Shown one piece after another: positions 52,879-62,126 of a DNA stretch of 64,000 nt. The first letter of the stretch is position 1; each line of letters opens with the position of its first letter. The notes below the pieces were generated by a model. That model was not told the DNA's origin, searched no databases, and worked only from the letters and a program-made list of their open reading frames with translations. Made by a program: the position numbers and the translations under genes. The stretch lies in the NCBI GenBank assembly GCA_028994555.1, contig JARDVN010000001.1, positions 496,001 through 560,000 on the forward strand, written 5' to 3'. The stretch is from Citrobacter amalonaticus (GTDB lineage: Bacteria > Pseudomonadota > Gammaproteobacteria > Enterobacterales > Enterobacteriaceae).

Positions 52879-53604
52879 ATGCACTTGTCTACACAACCGA
52901 CCAGTTATCCGACGCGTTATCAGGAGATTGCCGCGCGCCTTGAGCAGGAGCTACGTCAACACTACCGCTGCGGCGATTACCTGCCCGCCGAGCATCAGCT
53001 TGCCGCACGTTATGAGGTTAACCGCCATACCCTGCGCCGCGCCATCGACCAGTTGGTGGAGCGCGGATGGGTACAGCGCCGTCAGGGCGTCGGCGTACTG
53101 GTGCTGATGCGCCCGTTCGATTATCCGCTTAACGCCCAGGCACGCTTCAGCCAGAACCTGCTGGATCAGGGCAGCCATCCCACCAGCGAAAAATTGCTGG
53201 CGGTACTGCGCCCGGCCTCCCGTCACGTTGCCGATGCACTCAGCGTGCAGGAAGGCGACAACGTCATCCATCTGCGCACCCTGCGGCGGGTAAACGGCAT
53301 CGCCCTGTGTCTGATTGACCATTACTTTTCCAACCTGACCCTCTGGCCGCTGCTGCAGGGTTTTCACCACGGCTCGCTGCACGACTACTTGCGCGAACAG
53401 TCCGGGCTCACATTGATGCGCACGCAAACGCGCATCAGCGCCCGCCGGGCGCAGGCCAAAGAGAGCAAAGTGCTGGAAATCCCCAACATGGCGCCGCTGC
53501 TCTGCGTGCGCACCCTGAACCACCGTGAAGGCGAGGAACGTGCGATGGAGTATTCCGTCAGCCTGACCCGCGCCGACATGATCGAATTCACTATGGAGCA
53601 CTGA
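52879..53604 (+). CDS. phnF: GntR/HutC-family regulator PhnF
   Basis: A 241-residue regulator, the same length as E. coli PhnF. The winged helix shows LPAEHQLAARYEVNRHTLRRAIDQLVERGWVQ-type sequence (helix-turn-helix at about residues 38-70) with GVGVLV in the wing; the C-terminal UTRA-like ligand domain ends EYSVSLTRADMIEFTMEH. It probably represses phn or related genes in response to phosphonate. A TTG three codons upstream is less likely than this ATG. Confidence 0.93.
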   Translation: MHLSTQPTSYPTRYQEIAARLEQELRQHYRCGDYLPAEHQLAARYEVNRHTLRRAIDQLVERGWVQRRQGVGVLVLMRPFDYPLNAQARFSQNLLDQGSHPTSEKLLAVLRPASRHVADALSVQEGDNVIHLRTLRRVNGIALCLIDHYFSNLTLWPLLQGFHHGSLHDYLREQSGLTLMRTQTRISARRAQAKESKVLEIPNMAPLLCVRTLNHREGEERAMEYSVSLTRADMIEFTMEH

Positions 53605-54057
53605 ATGCATTTCGATACCGCCACCCGCCAGCGCTGGATGCGCGCGCTGGCTTACAGCAAGGCCGATGCCCTGAATGCGCGACTCCAGGCGCTTAAGCTG
53701 GCGCCGGACTATGAACTGATTCGCGCCCCGGAAACCGGGCTGATGCAAATTCAGGCGCGAATGGGCGGCACCGGCAACCGTTTTTTTGCCGGCGACACCA
53801 CCCTGACCCGCGCCGTGGTACGCCTGAAAAGCGGCACGCTGGGCTATAGCTACCTGCTGGGCCGCAACAAACGCCACGCCGAGCAATGCGCCGTCATCGA
53901 TGCCTTACTGCAGGAACAGGCGCATTTTCAGAGCCTGATGGAAACCTTAATTAGCCCGCTGGAGGCAGAACGCGAGGCGGAAATCATCGCCCGTCGCGCC
54001 GAAGTCAACGCCAGCCGGGTCGACTTCTTTACGCTGGTACGCGGAGATAACGAATGA
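53605..54057 (+). CDS. phnG: C-P lyase core subunit PhnG
   Basis: A 150-residue subunit equal in length to E. coli PhnG, with [29 protein letters not shown] in its core. With PhnH, PhnI and PhnJ it forms the C-P lyase core complex, and with PhnI it takes part in coupling phosphonate to the ribose of ATP. The ATG abuts the phnF stop; it overlaps phnH by four bases. Confidence 0.95.
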   Translation: MHFDTATRQRWMRALAYSKADALNARLQALKLAPDYELIRAPETGLMQIQARMGGTGNRFFAGDTTLTRAVVRLKSGTLGYSYLLGRNKRHAEQCAVIDALLQEQAHFQSLMETLISPLEAEREAEIIARRAEVNASRVDFFTLVRGDNE

Positions 54058-54638
54058 CCCTACAGACCGCCTTTACCCTGCCCGTTCAGGACGCCCAACA
54101 AAGCTTTCGCCGCCTGCTAAAAGCAATGAGCGAGCCGGGTGTGATTGTGGCGTTGCATCAACTGAAACATGGCTGGCAGCCGTTGAATCTGGCGACCACC
54201 AGCGTCCTGCTGACGTTAGTCGACGGCGATACGCCGGTCTGGCTGTCACCGACGGTAAACAACGATATTGCCAGCCAGAATCTGCGTTTTCATACCAACG
54301 CGCCGATGGTCGATCAACCGCAGCTGGCGGCCTTTGCCGTAGCCGACGAGCGCATCAGCAGCGAACAGCTTAATGCGCTTTCCGCCGGTTCTGCGGTGGC
54401 GCCGGAAACCAGCGCCACCCTGATCGTGCAGATTTCCAGCCTGAGCGGCGGGCGGATGCTACGCCTGACCGGTGCGGGTATTGCCGAAGAGCGAATGATC
54501 GCACCGCAGTTGCCCGAATGCCTGATCCACGAACTCACCGAACGCCCGCACCCGTTCCCGTTGGGCGTTGACCTCATTCTCACCTGCGGCGAACGGCTGC
54601 TGGCTATTCCGCGAACCACTCATGTGGAGGTGTGCTGA
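54054..54638 (+). CDS. phnH: C-P lyase core subunit PhnH
   Basis: A 194-residue subunit, the same length as E. coli PhnH, with [17 protein letters not shown] and the C-terminal [14 protein letters not shown]. It is structurally related to PLP transferases but lacks the cofactor lysine and is needed for assembly and activity of the core complex. It overlaps phnG (ATGA) and phnI (TGATG). Confidence 0.95.
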   Translation: MTLQTAFTLPVQDAQQSFRRLLKAMSEPGVIVALHQLKHGWQPLNLATTSVLLTLVDGDTPVWLSPTVNNDIASQNLRFHTNAPMVDQPQLAAFAVADERISSEQLNALSAGSAVAPETSATLIVQISSLSGGRMLRLTGAGIAEERMIAPQLPECLIHELTERPHPFPLGVDLILTCGERLLAIPRTTHVEVC

Positions 54639-55706
54639 TGTACGTAGCCGTCAAAGGGGGCGAAAAGGCGATAGCCAGCGCCCACGCGTTACAGGAGCAC
54701 CGACGCCGGGGCGACAATACCGTTGCCGAGCTGGGCGTAGAGCAGATCGCACAGCAGATGAACCTGGCGGTTGACCGCGTGATGACCGAAGGGGGCATTG
54801 CCGATCGTGAACTGGCGGCACTGGCACTTAAACAGGCCAGCGGCGACAACGTCGAAGCCATTTTTTTGCTGCGCGCTTATCGCACCACGCTGGCGAAGCT
54901 GGCGGTGAGTGAGCCGCTGAACAGCGCGGAAATGCGCCTGGAACGTCGTATCTCCGCCGTCTATAAGGATATTCCGGGCGGTCAGTTGTTAGGGCCAACC
55001 TACGACTACACCCACCGCCTGCTCGATTTCACGTTGCTGGCAAGTGGTGAAACGCCGCCACTGCGAACCGCAGAGAATACGCAGGACGCTGCCCCGCACG
55101 TCTTTTCGCTGCTGGCGAATCAGGGGCTGGCGAAGCGCGAAGAAGATAACGGTGCCACGCCGGATGACATCACCCGCACGCCGCCGGTTTACCCCTGCTC
55201 CCGCGCCTCCCGTCTGCAACAGCTGATGCGCGGCGATGAAGGCTATCTGCTGGCGCTGGCCTACTCCACCCAACGCGGCTATGGCCGTAATCACCCGTTT
55301 GCCGCCGAGATCCGCAGCGGCTACGTTGCGCTGGAAACGGTGCCGGAAGAGCTGGGATTTGCGGTCAACGTCGGTGAACTGCTGATGACCGAATGCGAAA
55401 TGGTCAACGGCTTCGTCGCGCCGGATAGCGATGCGCCTCACTTTACCCGCGGCTACGGCCTGGTGTTCGGCATGAGTGAACGCAAAGCGATGGCAATGGC
55501 GCTGGTGGACAGAGCCCTACAGGCACCCGATTACGATGAAACGGTCACGGGACCGGCGCAGGACGAAGAGTTCGTGCTGGCGCACGCGGATAACGTCGAG
55601 GCGGCGGGTTTTGTTTCGCACCTCAAGCTCCCCCCACTACGTCGATTTCCAGGCCGAGCTGGAACTGCTCAAACGCCTGCAACAGGAGGCCGCCCGTGAC
55701 CACTAA
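54638..55706 (+). CDS. phnI: C-P lyase core subunit PhnI, one apparent frameshift
   Basis: A 355-residue protein after removing one C at 55630-55635, restoring the tail LKLPHYVDFQAELELLKR. Key segments are KDIPGGQLLGPTYDYTHRLLDF and SRLQQLMRGDEGYLLALAY. It is the nucleosidase/phosphonate-transferase that displaces adenine from ATP with phosphonate in the presence of PhnG, H and L. The ATG overlaps the phnH stop, and its end overlaps the GTG start of phnJ. Confidence 0.92.
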
Positions 55707-56544
55707 CCTCTCCGGCTACAACTTTGCTTATCTGGATGAGCAGACCAAACGCATGATCCGTCGCGCGATCCTCAAAGCGGTGGCGATCCCAGGCTATCAG
55801 GTGCCATTCGGTGGCCGCGAAATGCCGATGCCTTACGGCTGGGGAACCGGTGGGATCCAGATTACCGCCAGCGTGATTGGTGAACCGGACGTGCTGAAGG
55901 TTATCGATCAGGGCGCAGATGACACCATCAACGCCGTGTCGATCCGCAACTTCTTCAAACGCGTCACCGGGGTCAATACCACCGAGCGCACGGAAGACGC
56001 CACGTTGATCCAGACCCGTCACCGGATCCCGGAAACGCCGCTGACGGAAGATCAAATCCTGATCTTCCAGGTGCCGATCCCAGAACCGCTGCGCTTCATC
56101 GAACCTCGCGAAACGGAAACCCGCACTATGCATGCGCTGGAGGAGTACGGAATCATGCAGGTGAAGCTGTATGAAGATATCGCCCGTTTCGGCCACATTG
56201 CCACCACTTACGCCTACCCGGTGAAGGTCAACGGACGCTATGTGATGGACCCGTCGCCGATCCCGAAATTCGACAACCCGAAGATGGACAGGATGCCCGC
56301 TCTCCAGCTGTTTGGCGCAGGGCGTGAAAAGCGTATCTACGCCGTGCCGCCGTATACCCGCGTGGAAAGCCTCGATTTCGACGATCATCCGTTCACTGTG
56401 CAGACCTGGGATGAGCCCTGCGCCATCTGCGGTTCCACGCACAGCTATCTTGATGAAGTGGTGCTCGATGACACCGGCAAACGCATGTTTGTCTGCTCCG
56501 ACACCGACTACTGCCGCCAACAGAGCGAGGCACTCAGCCAATGA
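55696..56544 (+). CDS. phnJ: carbon-phosphorus lyase PhnJ (radical SAM), GTG start
   Basis: A 282-residue enzyme, one residue longer than E. coli PhnJ, starting with GTG inside the end of phnI. The cluster cysteines are in DEPCAICGSTHS and MFVCSDTDYCRQ (about 242, 245, 267, 273); of these three ligate the [4Fe-4S] cluster and Cys273 is the proposed thiyl radical site. It cleaves the C-P bond of ribosyl alkylphosphonate phosphate. The frame is intact and highly conserved. Confidence 0.95.
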   Translation: MTTNLSGYNFAYLDEQTKRMIRRAILKAVAIPGYQVPFGGREMPMPYGWGTGGIQITASVIGEPDVLKVIDQGADDTINAVSIRNFFKRVTGVNTTERTEDATLIQTRHRIPETPLTEDQILIFQVPIPEPLRFIEPRETETRTMHALEEYGIMQVKLYEDIARFGHIATTYAYPVKVNGRYVMDPSPIPKFDNPKMDRMPALQLFGAGREKRIYAVPPYTRVESLDFDDHPFTVQTWDEPCAICGSTHSYLDEVVLDDTGKRMFVCSDTDYCRQQSEALSQ

Positions 56545-57300
56545 CGCAACCGCTGCTTTCGGTTAATAACCTGACCCATCTCTACGCGCCGGGCAAAGGC
56601 TTCAGCGATGTCTCCTTTGACCTGTGGCCTGGCGAAGTGCTGGGCATTGTTGGGGGAGTCCGGTTCCGGTAAAACCACCCTGCTGAAATCCCTCTCCTCA
56701 CGCCTGACGCCGCAGTCGGGCGAGATTCAGTACCAGAACCGGTCACTGTACGCCATGAGCGAGGCCGATCGCCGCCGTCTGCTGCGCACCGAGTGGGGCG
56801 TGGTACATCAGCATCCGCTGGACGGCCTGCGCCGCCAGGTTTCGGCGGGCGGCAATATCGGCGAGCGCCTGATGGCAACCGGCGCGCGTCACTATGGCGA
56901 GATCCGCGCCACCGCCCAGCGCTGGCTGGAAGAGGTCGAGATCCCGGCCTCACGCATTGACGATCTACCGACCACCTTTTCCGGCGGCATGCAGCAACGT
57001 CTGCAGATCGCCCGCAACCTCGTCACCCACCCGAAGCTGGTATTTATGGATGAACCGACCGGTGGGTTGGACGTCTCCGTACAGGCCAGACTACTGGACC
57101 TGTTACGTGGGCTGGTGGTGGAACTGGATCTGGCGGTGGTGATTGTCACCCATGATTTAGGCGTCGCGCGCCTGCTGGCGGACCGTCTGCTGGTGATGAA
57201 ACAGGGTCAGGTGGTGGAAAGTGGATTAACCGACCGCGTGCTCGACGATCCACATCATCCCTATACCCAGTTGTTGGTGTCGTCGGTATTGCAGAACTGA
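56541..57300 (+). CDS. phnK: C-P lyase-associated ABC-type ATPase PhnK, one apparent frameshift
   Basis: A 252-residue ATPase after removing one G at 56652-56656, which restores Walker A in IVGESGSGKTT. The signature is FSGGMQQRLQIARNL and Walker B is LVFMDEPTGGLDVS. It docks on the PhnJ surface of the core complex and is not a transporter subunit. As supplied, translation would miss the first 30 residues or so. It overlaps the phnJ stop and is followed by a REP array in place of direct coupling to phnL. Confidence 0.92.
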
Positions 57301-57304
57301 TTTT

Positions 57305-57843
57305 TGCCGGATGGCGGCTGCGCCTTATCCGGCCTACGGATCGGTATTGCTTGTGCCGGATGACGGCTACGCCTTATCCGGCCTACGGATCGGTATTGCT
57401 TGTGCCGGATGACGGCTACGCCTTGTCCGGCCTACGGATCGGTATTGCTTGTGCCGGATGACGGCTACGCCTTGTCCGGCCTACGAATCGATATTGCTTG
57501 TGCCGGATGGTGGCTGCGCCTTATCCGGCCTACGGATCGGTATTGCTTGTGCCGGATGGTGGCTGCGCCTTATCCGGCCTACGGATCGATATTGCTTGTG
57601 CCGGATGGTGGCTGCGCCTTATCCGGCTTACGGATCGGTATTGCTTGTGCCGGATGGCGGCTGCGCCTTATCCGGCCTACGGATCGGTATTGCTTGTGCC
57701 GGATGGCGGCTGCGCCTTATCCGGCCTACGGATCGATATTGCTTTTGCCGGATGGCGGCTACGCCTTATCCGGCCTACGAATCGATATTGCTTGTGCCGG
57801 ATGGCGGCTACGACTTATTCGGCCTACGGATCGGTATTGCTTG
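57305..57843. repeat. 11-copy 49-bp tandem REP array between phnK and phnL
   Basis: Eleven head-to-tail copies with an exact 49-bp period (starts at 57305, 57354, 57403 and so on to 57795). Each copy is a REP palindrome (TGCCGGATGGCGGCTGCGCC ... TATCCGGCCTACG) plus a short spacer GATCGGTATTGCTTG. Copies differ by a few bases (for example GATGGCGG, GATGACGG or GATGGTGG; CGGTATT or CGATATT). An oppositely arranged REP-like half (GGCCTGATAAGC ... GCCATCAGGC) follows at 57845-57873. Because 49 is not a multiple of three the array is open in several frames, but these are not genes. Confidence 0.95.
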
Positions 57844-57906
57844 TAGGCCTGATAAGCAAAGCGCCATCAGGCAATCGAACGCACAAATGCTTAAAAGAGG
57901 GTAAAA

Positions 57907-58593
57907 ATGAACGCGATCCGCGTTGAAAACGTCAGCAAAACCTTTGTTCTCCACCAGCAAAATGGCGTGCGCCTGCCGGTGCTGCAAAATGCCTCACTGG
58001 AAGTCACAAGCGGAGAATGTGTTGTTCTGCATGGCCAGTCCGGCAGCGGTAAATCGACACTGCTGCGTTCGCTGTATGCCAACTATCAGCCCGACGAAGG
58101 GCATATCCATATTCGCCATCACGACGAATGGGTGGATCTGGTACAGGCGCCGGCACGTAAGGTGCTGGAGGTTCGCCGCACCACGATCGGCTGGGTGAGC
58201 CAGTTTCTGCGGGTGATTCCACGCGTCAGTGCGCTGGACGTAGTGATGCAACCGCTGCTGGATCTCGGTGTACCGCGTAAAACCTGTGCCGCTAAAGCCG
58301 CAAACCTGCTGACCCACCTGAACGTGCCGGAACGCCTGTGGCATCTTGCACCCTCAACGTTTTCCGGCGGTGAACAACAACGCGTGAACATCGCGCGCGG
58401 TTTTATCGTCGATTACCCGATTCTGCTGCTCGACGAACCGACCGCATCGCTGGATGCCAACAACAGCGCCGCCGTGGTGGCGCTAATTGAAGAGGCGAAA
58501 GCGCGTGGCGCGGCGATTGTCGGCATTTTTCACGATCAAACTGTGCGCGACCGCGTGGCGGATCGTTTGCACCTGATGGGAACAACACCATGA
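57907..58593 (+). CDS. phnL: C-P lyase ABC-type ATPase PhnL
   Basis: A 228-residue ATPase (226 in E. coli). Walker A is [10 protein letters not shown], the signature is [15 protein letters not shown] and Walker B is [15 protein letters not shown]. With PhnK it assists the core complex; with PhnG, H and I it supports the first reaction. A ribosome site AGAGGG precedes the ATG after the REP array, so translation restarts here. It overlaps phnM. Confidence 0.95.
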   Translation: MNAIRVENVSKTFVLHQQNGVRLPVLQNASLEVTSGECVVLHGQSGSGKSTLLRSLYANYQPDEGHIHIRHHDEWVDLVQAPARKVLEVRRTTIGWVSQFLRVIPRVSALDVVMQPLLDLGVPRKTCAAKAANLLTHLNVPERLWHLAPSTFSGGEQQRVNIARGFIVDYPILLLDEPTASLDANNSAAVVALIEEAKARGAAIVGIFHDQTVRDRVADRLHLMGTTP

Positions 58594-59726
58594 TTATCAA
58601 CAACGTAAAGCTGGTGCTGGAAGATGAAGTGGTGCAGGGATCGCTGGAAATTCAGGATGGCGTGATTCGCGCGTTTGCGCAGAGTCAGAGCCGTCTTCCG
58701 CAAGCGCTTGATGGCGAAGGCGGCTGGCTGCTGCCAGGGCTGATTGAGTTGCATACCGATAATCTCGACAAATTCTTTACCCCACGCCCGAAAGTGGACT
58801 GGCCCGCGCATTCCGCAATGAGTAGCCACGACGCGCTGATGGTCGCTAGCGGTATCACCACCGTGCTGGACGCGGTGGCGATTGGCGATGTCCGCGACGG
58901 CGGCGATCGCCTGGAAAACCTGGAGAAAATGATCAACGCCGTGGAGGAGACGCAAAAACGTGGCGTAAACCGCGCCGAACATCGCCTGCATCTGCGCTGC
59001 GAACTGCCGCACCACACCACGCTGCCGCTGTTCGAGAAGCTGGTTGGTCGCGAGCCGGTGACGCTGGTGTCGCTGATGGATCACTCGCCGGGCCAGCGCC
59101 AGTTCGCTAACCGAGAAAAATATCGTGAGTATTATCAGGGTAAATATTCGCTGACCGATGAACAGATGGCGCGTTACGAAGAGGAACAACTGGCACTGGC
59201 GGCTCGCTGGTCGCAGCCCAACCGGACTGCCATCGCGCAGTTGTGCCGTGAGCGCAACATTGCGCTGGCAAGCCACGATGACGCCACCTCCGGGCATGTG
59301 CAGGAGTCCCATCAGCTTGGCAGCGTAATCGCCGAATTTCCCACCACGTTCGAAGCCGCGGAAGCCTCACGCCAGCATGGCATGAACGTCCTGATGGGTG
59401 CGCCGAACATTGTGCGCGGTGGCTCTCACTCCGGCAACGTCGCGGCACACTCGCTGGCCGAATTGGGGTTGCTGGATATCCTCTCGTCGGATTACTACCC
59501 CGCCAGCCTGTTGGATGCCGCGTTTCGCGTCGCAGACGACGCGGCTAACCGCTTCACCCTGCCGCAGGCGATCCGCCTGGTGACCGCCAACCCGGCGCGG
59601 GCGCTCAGTCTTAATGACCGAGGCGCGATCGCCGAAGGCAAGCGTGCCGATCTGGTACTGGCGCATCGCAAGGGCGACCACATCCATATCGACCACGTCT
59701 GGCGTCAGGGAAAGAGGGTGTTCTGA
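58590..59726 (+). CDS. phnM: alpha-D-ribose 1-methylphosphonate 5-triphosphate diphosphatase PhnM
   Basis: A 378-residue amidohydrolase-fold enzyme, equal to E. coli PhnM. Metal-site motifs are [12 protein letters not shown] near residue 55, [12 protein letters not shown] and [13 protein letters not shown]. It releases pyrophosphate from the ribosyl triphosphate intermediate before C-P cleavage. It overlaps phnL by four bases and precedes phnN by two. Confidence 0.95.
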   Translation: MIINNVKLVLEDEVVQGSLEIQDGVIRAFAQSQSRLPQALDGEGGWLLPGLIELHTDNLDKFFTPRPKVDWPAHSAMSSHDALMVASGITTVLDAVAIGDVRDGGDRLENLEKMINAVEETQKRGVNRAEHRLHLRCELPHHTTLPLFEKLVGREPVTLVSLMDHSPGQRQFANREKYREYYQGKYSLTDEQMARYEEEQLALAARWSQPNRTAIAQLCRERNIALASHDDATSGHVQESHQLGSVIAEFPTTFEAAEASRQHGMNVLMGAPNIVRGGSHSGNVAAHSLAELGLLDILSSDYYPASLLDAAFRVADDAANRFTLPQAIRLVTANPARALSLNDRGAIAEGKRADLVLAHRKGDHIHIDHVWRQGKRVF

Positions 59727-59728
59727 GT

Positions 59729-60283
59729 ATGGGAAAACTGATCTGGCTGATGGGGCCGTCCGGCTCCGGGAAGGACAGTTTGCTGACCGCACTTCGTCAG
59801 CAGGAACATGCGCATCTGCTGGTGGCGCACCGTTACATTACCCGCGCGGCTCACGCCGGGAACGAGAATCATGTAGCCCTGAGCGAGCAAGAGTTTTTCA
59901 CCCGCGCCGGGCATAACCTGCTGGCGCTAAGCTGGCATGCTAACGGCTTTTATTATGGCGTCGGCGTGGAGATCGATCTCTGGCTCAACGGCGGCTTCGA
60001 CGTGGTGGTCAACGGCTCACGCGCACACCTTCCCCAGGCACAGGCGCGCTACGGTACGGCACTGCTGCCGGTCTGCTTGCAGGTCTCCCCTACGATTTTG
60101 CGCCAGCGATTACAGGCGCGAGGACGGGAAAGCGAAACGGAGATCGCCGCCCGTCTGGAACGCGCCGCCCGCTACGCCCCGTTTGACTGCCATACGCTGA
60201 ATAACGACGGCAGTTTGCACCAGTCCGTCGATGCGCTGTTAACGTTAATGGGACGCAAGGAGCCACGTCATGTCTGTCTGTGA
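59729..60283 (+). CDS. phnN: ribose 1,5-bisphosphate phosphokinase PhnN
   Basis: A 184-residue kinase with P-loop [16 protein letters not shown] and the guanylate-kinase-like fold ([13 protein letters not shown]). It converts ribose 1,5-bisphosphate to PRPP, recycling the sugar. It starts two bases after the phnM stop and overlaps phnO by 14 bases. Confidence 0.94.
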   Translation: MGKLIWLMGPSGSGKDSLLTALRQQEHAHLLVAHRYITRAAHAGNENHVALSEQEFFTRAGHNLLALSWHANGFYYGVGVEIDLWLNGGFDVVVNGSRAHLPQAQARYGTALLPVCLQVSPTILRQRLQARGRESETEIAARLERAARYAPFDCHTLNNDGSLHQSVDALLTLMGRKEPRHVCL

Positions 60284-60704
60284 ACTTCGTCGCGCCACGG
60301 CGCAAGACACCGATGCCGTGTACGCGCTGGTGTGCGAACTGAAACAAGCCACCTTTGATTACCCGGCCTTTCGCGCCGGGTTCGCCGCGAACCTGAAAGA
60401 CCCGGCCATACGCTATCAACTGGCGCTGCTTGACGGCCAGGCGGTTGGGCTAATTGGCTTGCATCTGCAGTATCATTTACATCACGCCAACTGGATTGGC
60501 GAGATTCAGGAACTGGTGGTGATGCCGCAGGCGCGGGGTCTGAAAATCGGCAGCCGGCTCCTGGCATGGGCGGAGCAGGAAGCCCACGAGGCGGGCGCGG
60601 AGATGACGGAACTCTCCACCAGCGTGAAGCGTCATGATGCGCACCGGTTTTATCTGCGCGAAGGTTACGCACAGAGCCATTTTCGCTTCACGAAAGCATT
60701 GTGA
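60270..60704 (+). CDS. phnO: aminoalkylphosphonate N-acetyltransferase PhnO
   Basis: A 144-residue GNAT acetyltransferase, equal to E. coli PhnO, with the acetyl-CoA motif [21 protein letters not shown]. It acetylates aminoalkylphosphonates so they can be used or detoxified by the C-P lyase route. It overlaps phnN. Confidence 0.94.
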   Translation: MSVCELRRATAQDTDAVYALVCELKQATFDYPAFRAGFAANLKDPAIRYQLALLDGQAVGLIGLHLQYHLHHANWIGEIQELVVMPQARGLKIGSRLLAWAEQEAHEAGAEMTELSTSVKRHDAHRFYLREGYAQSHFRFTKAL

Positions 60705-60712
60705 GATACACA

Positions 60713-60745
60713 GGCCGGATAAGACGCTCGCGTCGCCCTCCGGCA
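60713..60745. repeat. REP element between phnO and phnP
   Basis: A GCCGGATAAGACGC ... GCGTCGCCCTCCGGC hairpin in the 63-bp gap. The phnP ribosome site lies after it in AAGGGGGGTCACG before the ATG. Confidence 0.7.
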
Positions 60746-60767
60746 CGATACAACAAGGGGGGTCACG

Positions 60768-61526
60768 ATGAGTCTGAGCATCGCGTTAAGTGGCACGGGC
60801 GGCGCCCAAGGGGTGCCGGTATTTGGCTGCGACTGCGCCGCCTGTCGTCGCGCACGCCTACAGGAACAGTATCGCCGACGCCCCTGTAGCGGCGTGATCA
60901 CATTCAACGATACGGTGACGCTGCTGGATGCAGGAATACCCCATTTGATGGACGCGTGGCCAGCGGGCAGTTTCCGGCAATTTTTACTCACCCATTACCA
61001 TATGGACCACGTACAGGGGTTGTTTCCGCTACGCTGGGGCGTTGGTGATGCCATCCCGGTATACGGCCCTCCGGACGAACAGGGATGCGACGATCTGTTT
61101 AAGCATCCCGGCATTCTCGACTTTAGCCACACCGTCGAGCCGTTTGTGGTGTTTGACCTGCAGGGATTGCAGGTCACGCCACTGCCCCTGAACCACTCAA
61201 AGCTGACGTTTGGCTATCTTCTGGAGACTGCGCACAGCCGCGTGGCATGGCTTTCTGACACCGCGGGACTGCCCAATAAAACGCTGAAATTCCTGCTCAA
61301 CAATCAGCCACAGGTTATCGTCATTGACTGTAGCCATCCGCCGCGCCTGCAACCGGCTCACAATCACTGTGATTTAAATACGGTCATTGCGCTTAATAAA
61401 GTGATTCGCTGCCCACGGGTGATCCTCACGCATATCAGCCACCAGTTCGACGTCTGGCTAATGGATAACCCACTCCCGGACGGATTTGAAGCAGGCTATG
61501 ACGGGATGCAGATTGTGGTGGATTAA
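60768..61526 (+). CDS. phnP: phosphoribosyl cyclic phosphodiesterase PhnP
   Basis: A 252-residue metallo-beta-lactamase-fold enzyme, equal to E. coli PhnP. Motifs: [11 protein letters not shown] (structural zinc), [11 protein letters not shown] (catalytic metals) and [10 protein letters not shown]. It opens ribose 1,2-cyclic phosphate 5-phosphate to ribose 1,5-bisphosphate for PhnN. Last gene of the operon; it converges on yjdP with a four-base overlap. Confidence 0.95.
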   Translation: MSLSIALSGTGGAQGVPVFGCDCAACRRARLQEQYRRRPCSGVITFNDTVTLLDAGIPHLMDAWPAGSFRQFLLTHYHMDHVQGLFPLRWGVGDAIPVYGPPDEQGCDDLFKHPGILDFSHTVEPFVVFDLQGLQVTPLPLNHSKLTFGYLLETAHSRVAWLSDTAGLPNKTLKFLLNNQPQVIVIDCSHPPRLQPAHNHCDLNTVIALNKVIRCPRVILTHISHQFDVWLMDNPLPDGFEAGYDGMQIVVD

Positions 61527-61849
61527 CGTTCGTAGTCCTCTTCCATTCGCCGCTCTTCATCTTCCAGTTGACGGCGTTCGCGATCGAGCTGACGCTGACG
61601 TTCATCAAGTTGCTGTCTGCGATCTTCAAACTGACGACGGCGATCATCATACTGCCTGCGGCGATCGTCGCTCATATCGTTCTGCCACCTGTCGTCACGC
61701 GAATCCTCATAATCCCGCCCGTTATCCGGCTTGTAAGCGTCGTTGATCGCCTGCTGAATATTGCCAATGGCGTCATCAATAATGTCGGCCTGCGCCGGCA
61801 CGGAGGTCAGCAGCAAGCTGAATAAAAAGAGCATCGGGGTGCGTTTCAT
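61523..61849 (-). CDS. yjdP: YjdP, secreted charged repeat protein
   Basis: A 108-residue protein with a signal peptide ([15 protein letters not shown]) and a mature part that from residue 55 is almost only Arg, Asp, Glu and Gln ([20 protein letters not shown] and related repeats), predicted as one long charged coiled coil. Length and composition match E. coli YjdP. Its function is unknown. The location after phnP on the opposite strand is conserved. Confidence 0.88.
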   Translation of the reverse strand: MKRTPMLFLFSLLLTSVPAQADIIDDAIGNIQQAINDAYKPDNGRDYEDSRDDRWQNDMSDDRRRQYDDRRRQFEDRRQQLDERQRQLDRERRQLEDEERRMEEDYER

Positions 61850-62126
61850 AGAACCAGCCTCAAAAGGGGACGATTTCTACGTTAGTTATCGCGATGTGTA
61901 GCGAGTAGCGGAGGAATCTCAATTTCGTATCGGGTTCCGCTACAGCCTGCGTCGGCACAACGCCAAATCGTCACGTCAAATATGACGACAGCCTGTTTTT
62001 CGTCAGGGTTTTGTCCAAAAATTGCCCGTAATATCAGGGAAAGGCCACAAATTAAATGTGGCATAAAAGATGCATACTCAGGACGACAAGCGTGTATGCG
62101 CGATTTGATTAACTGGAGCGAGACCG
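61850..62126. promoter_or_regulatory. divergent control region yjdP / fdhF
   Basis: 277 bp with the sigma-54 promoter of fdhF (listed separately). AATTTCGTATCGG near 61921 partly resembles the FhlA upstream activating sequence (CATTTCGTACGAAATG as I recall it) at a suitable distance. No gene is supported here. Confidence 0.5.
62059..62074 (+). promoter_or_regulatory. sigma-54 promoter of fdhF
   Basis: TGGCAT-AAAAGA-TGCA has GG and GC separated by ten bases, the invariant sigma-54 spacing, and agrees with the known E. coli fdhF promoter as I recall it. It lies 53 bp before the ATG. FhlA-dependent activation by formate is expected. Confidence 0.9.

Noticed and set aside
57305..57843. CRISPR array
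   Set aside because: The units are head-to-tail with no unique spacers, are REP palindromes, and no cas genes are nearby.
57400..57926. Three overlapping open frames of about 140-150 codons with repeated CRMVAAPYPAYGS-like units
   Set aside because: They are the 49-bp REP array read in three frames; the period is not a multiple of three, there is no ribosome site, and the units are extragenic palindromes.
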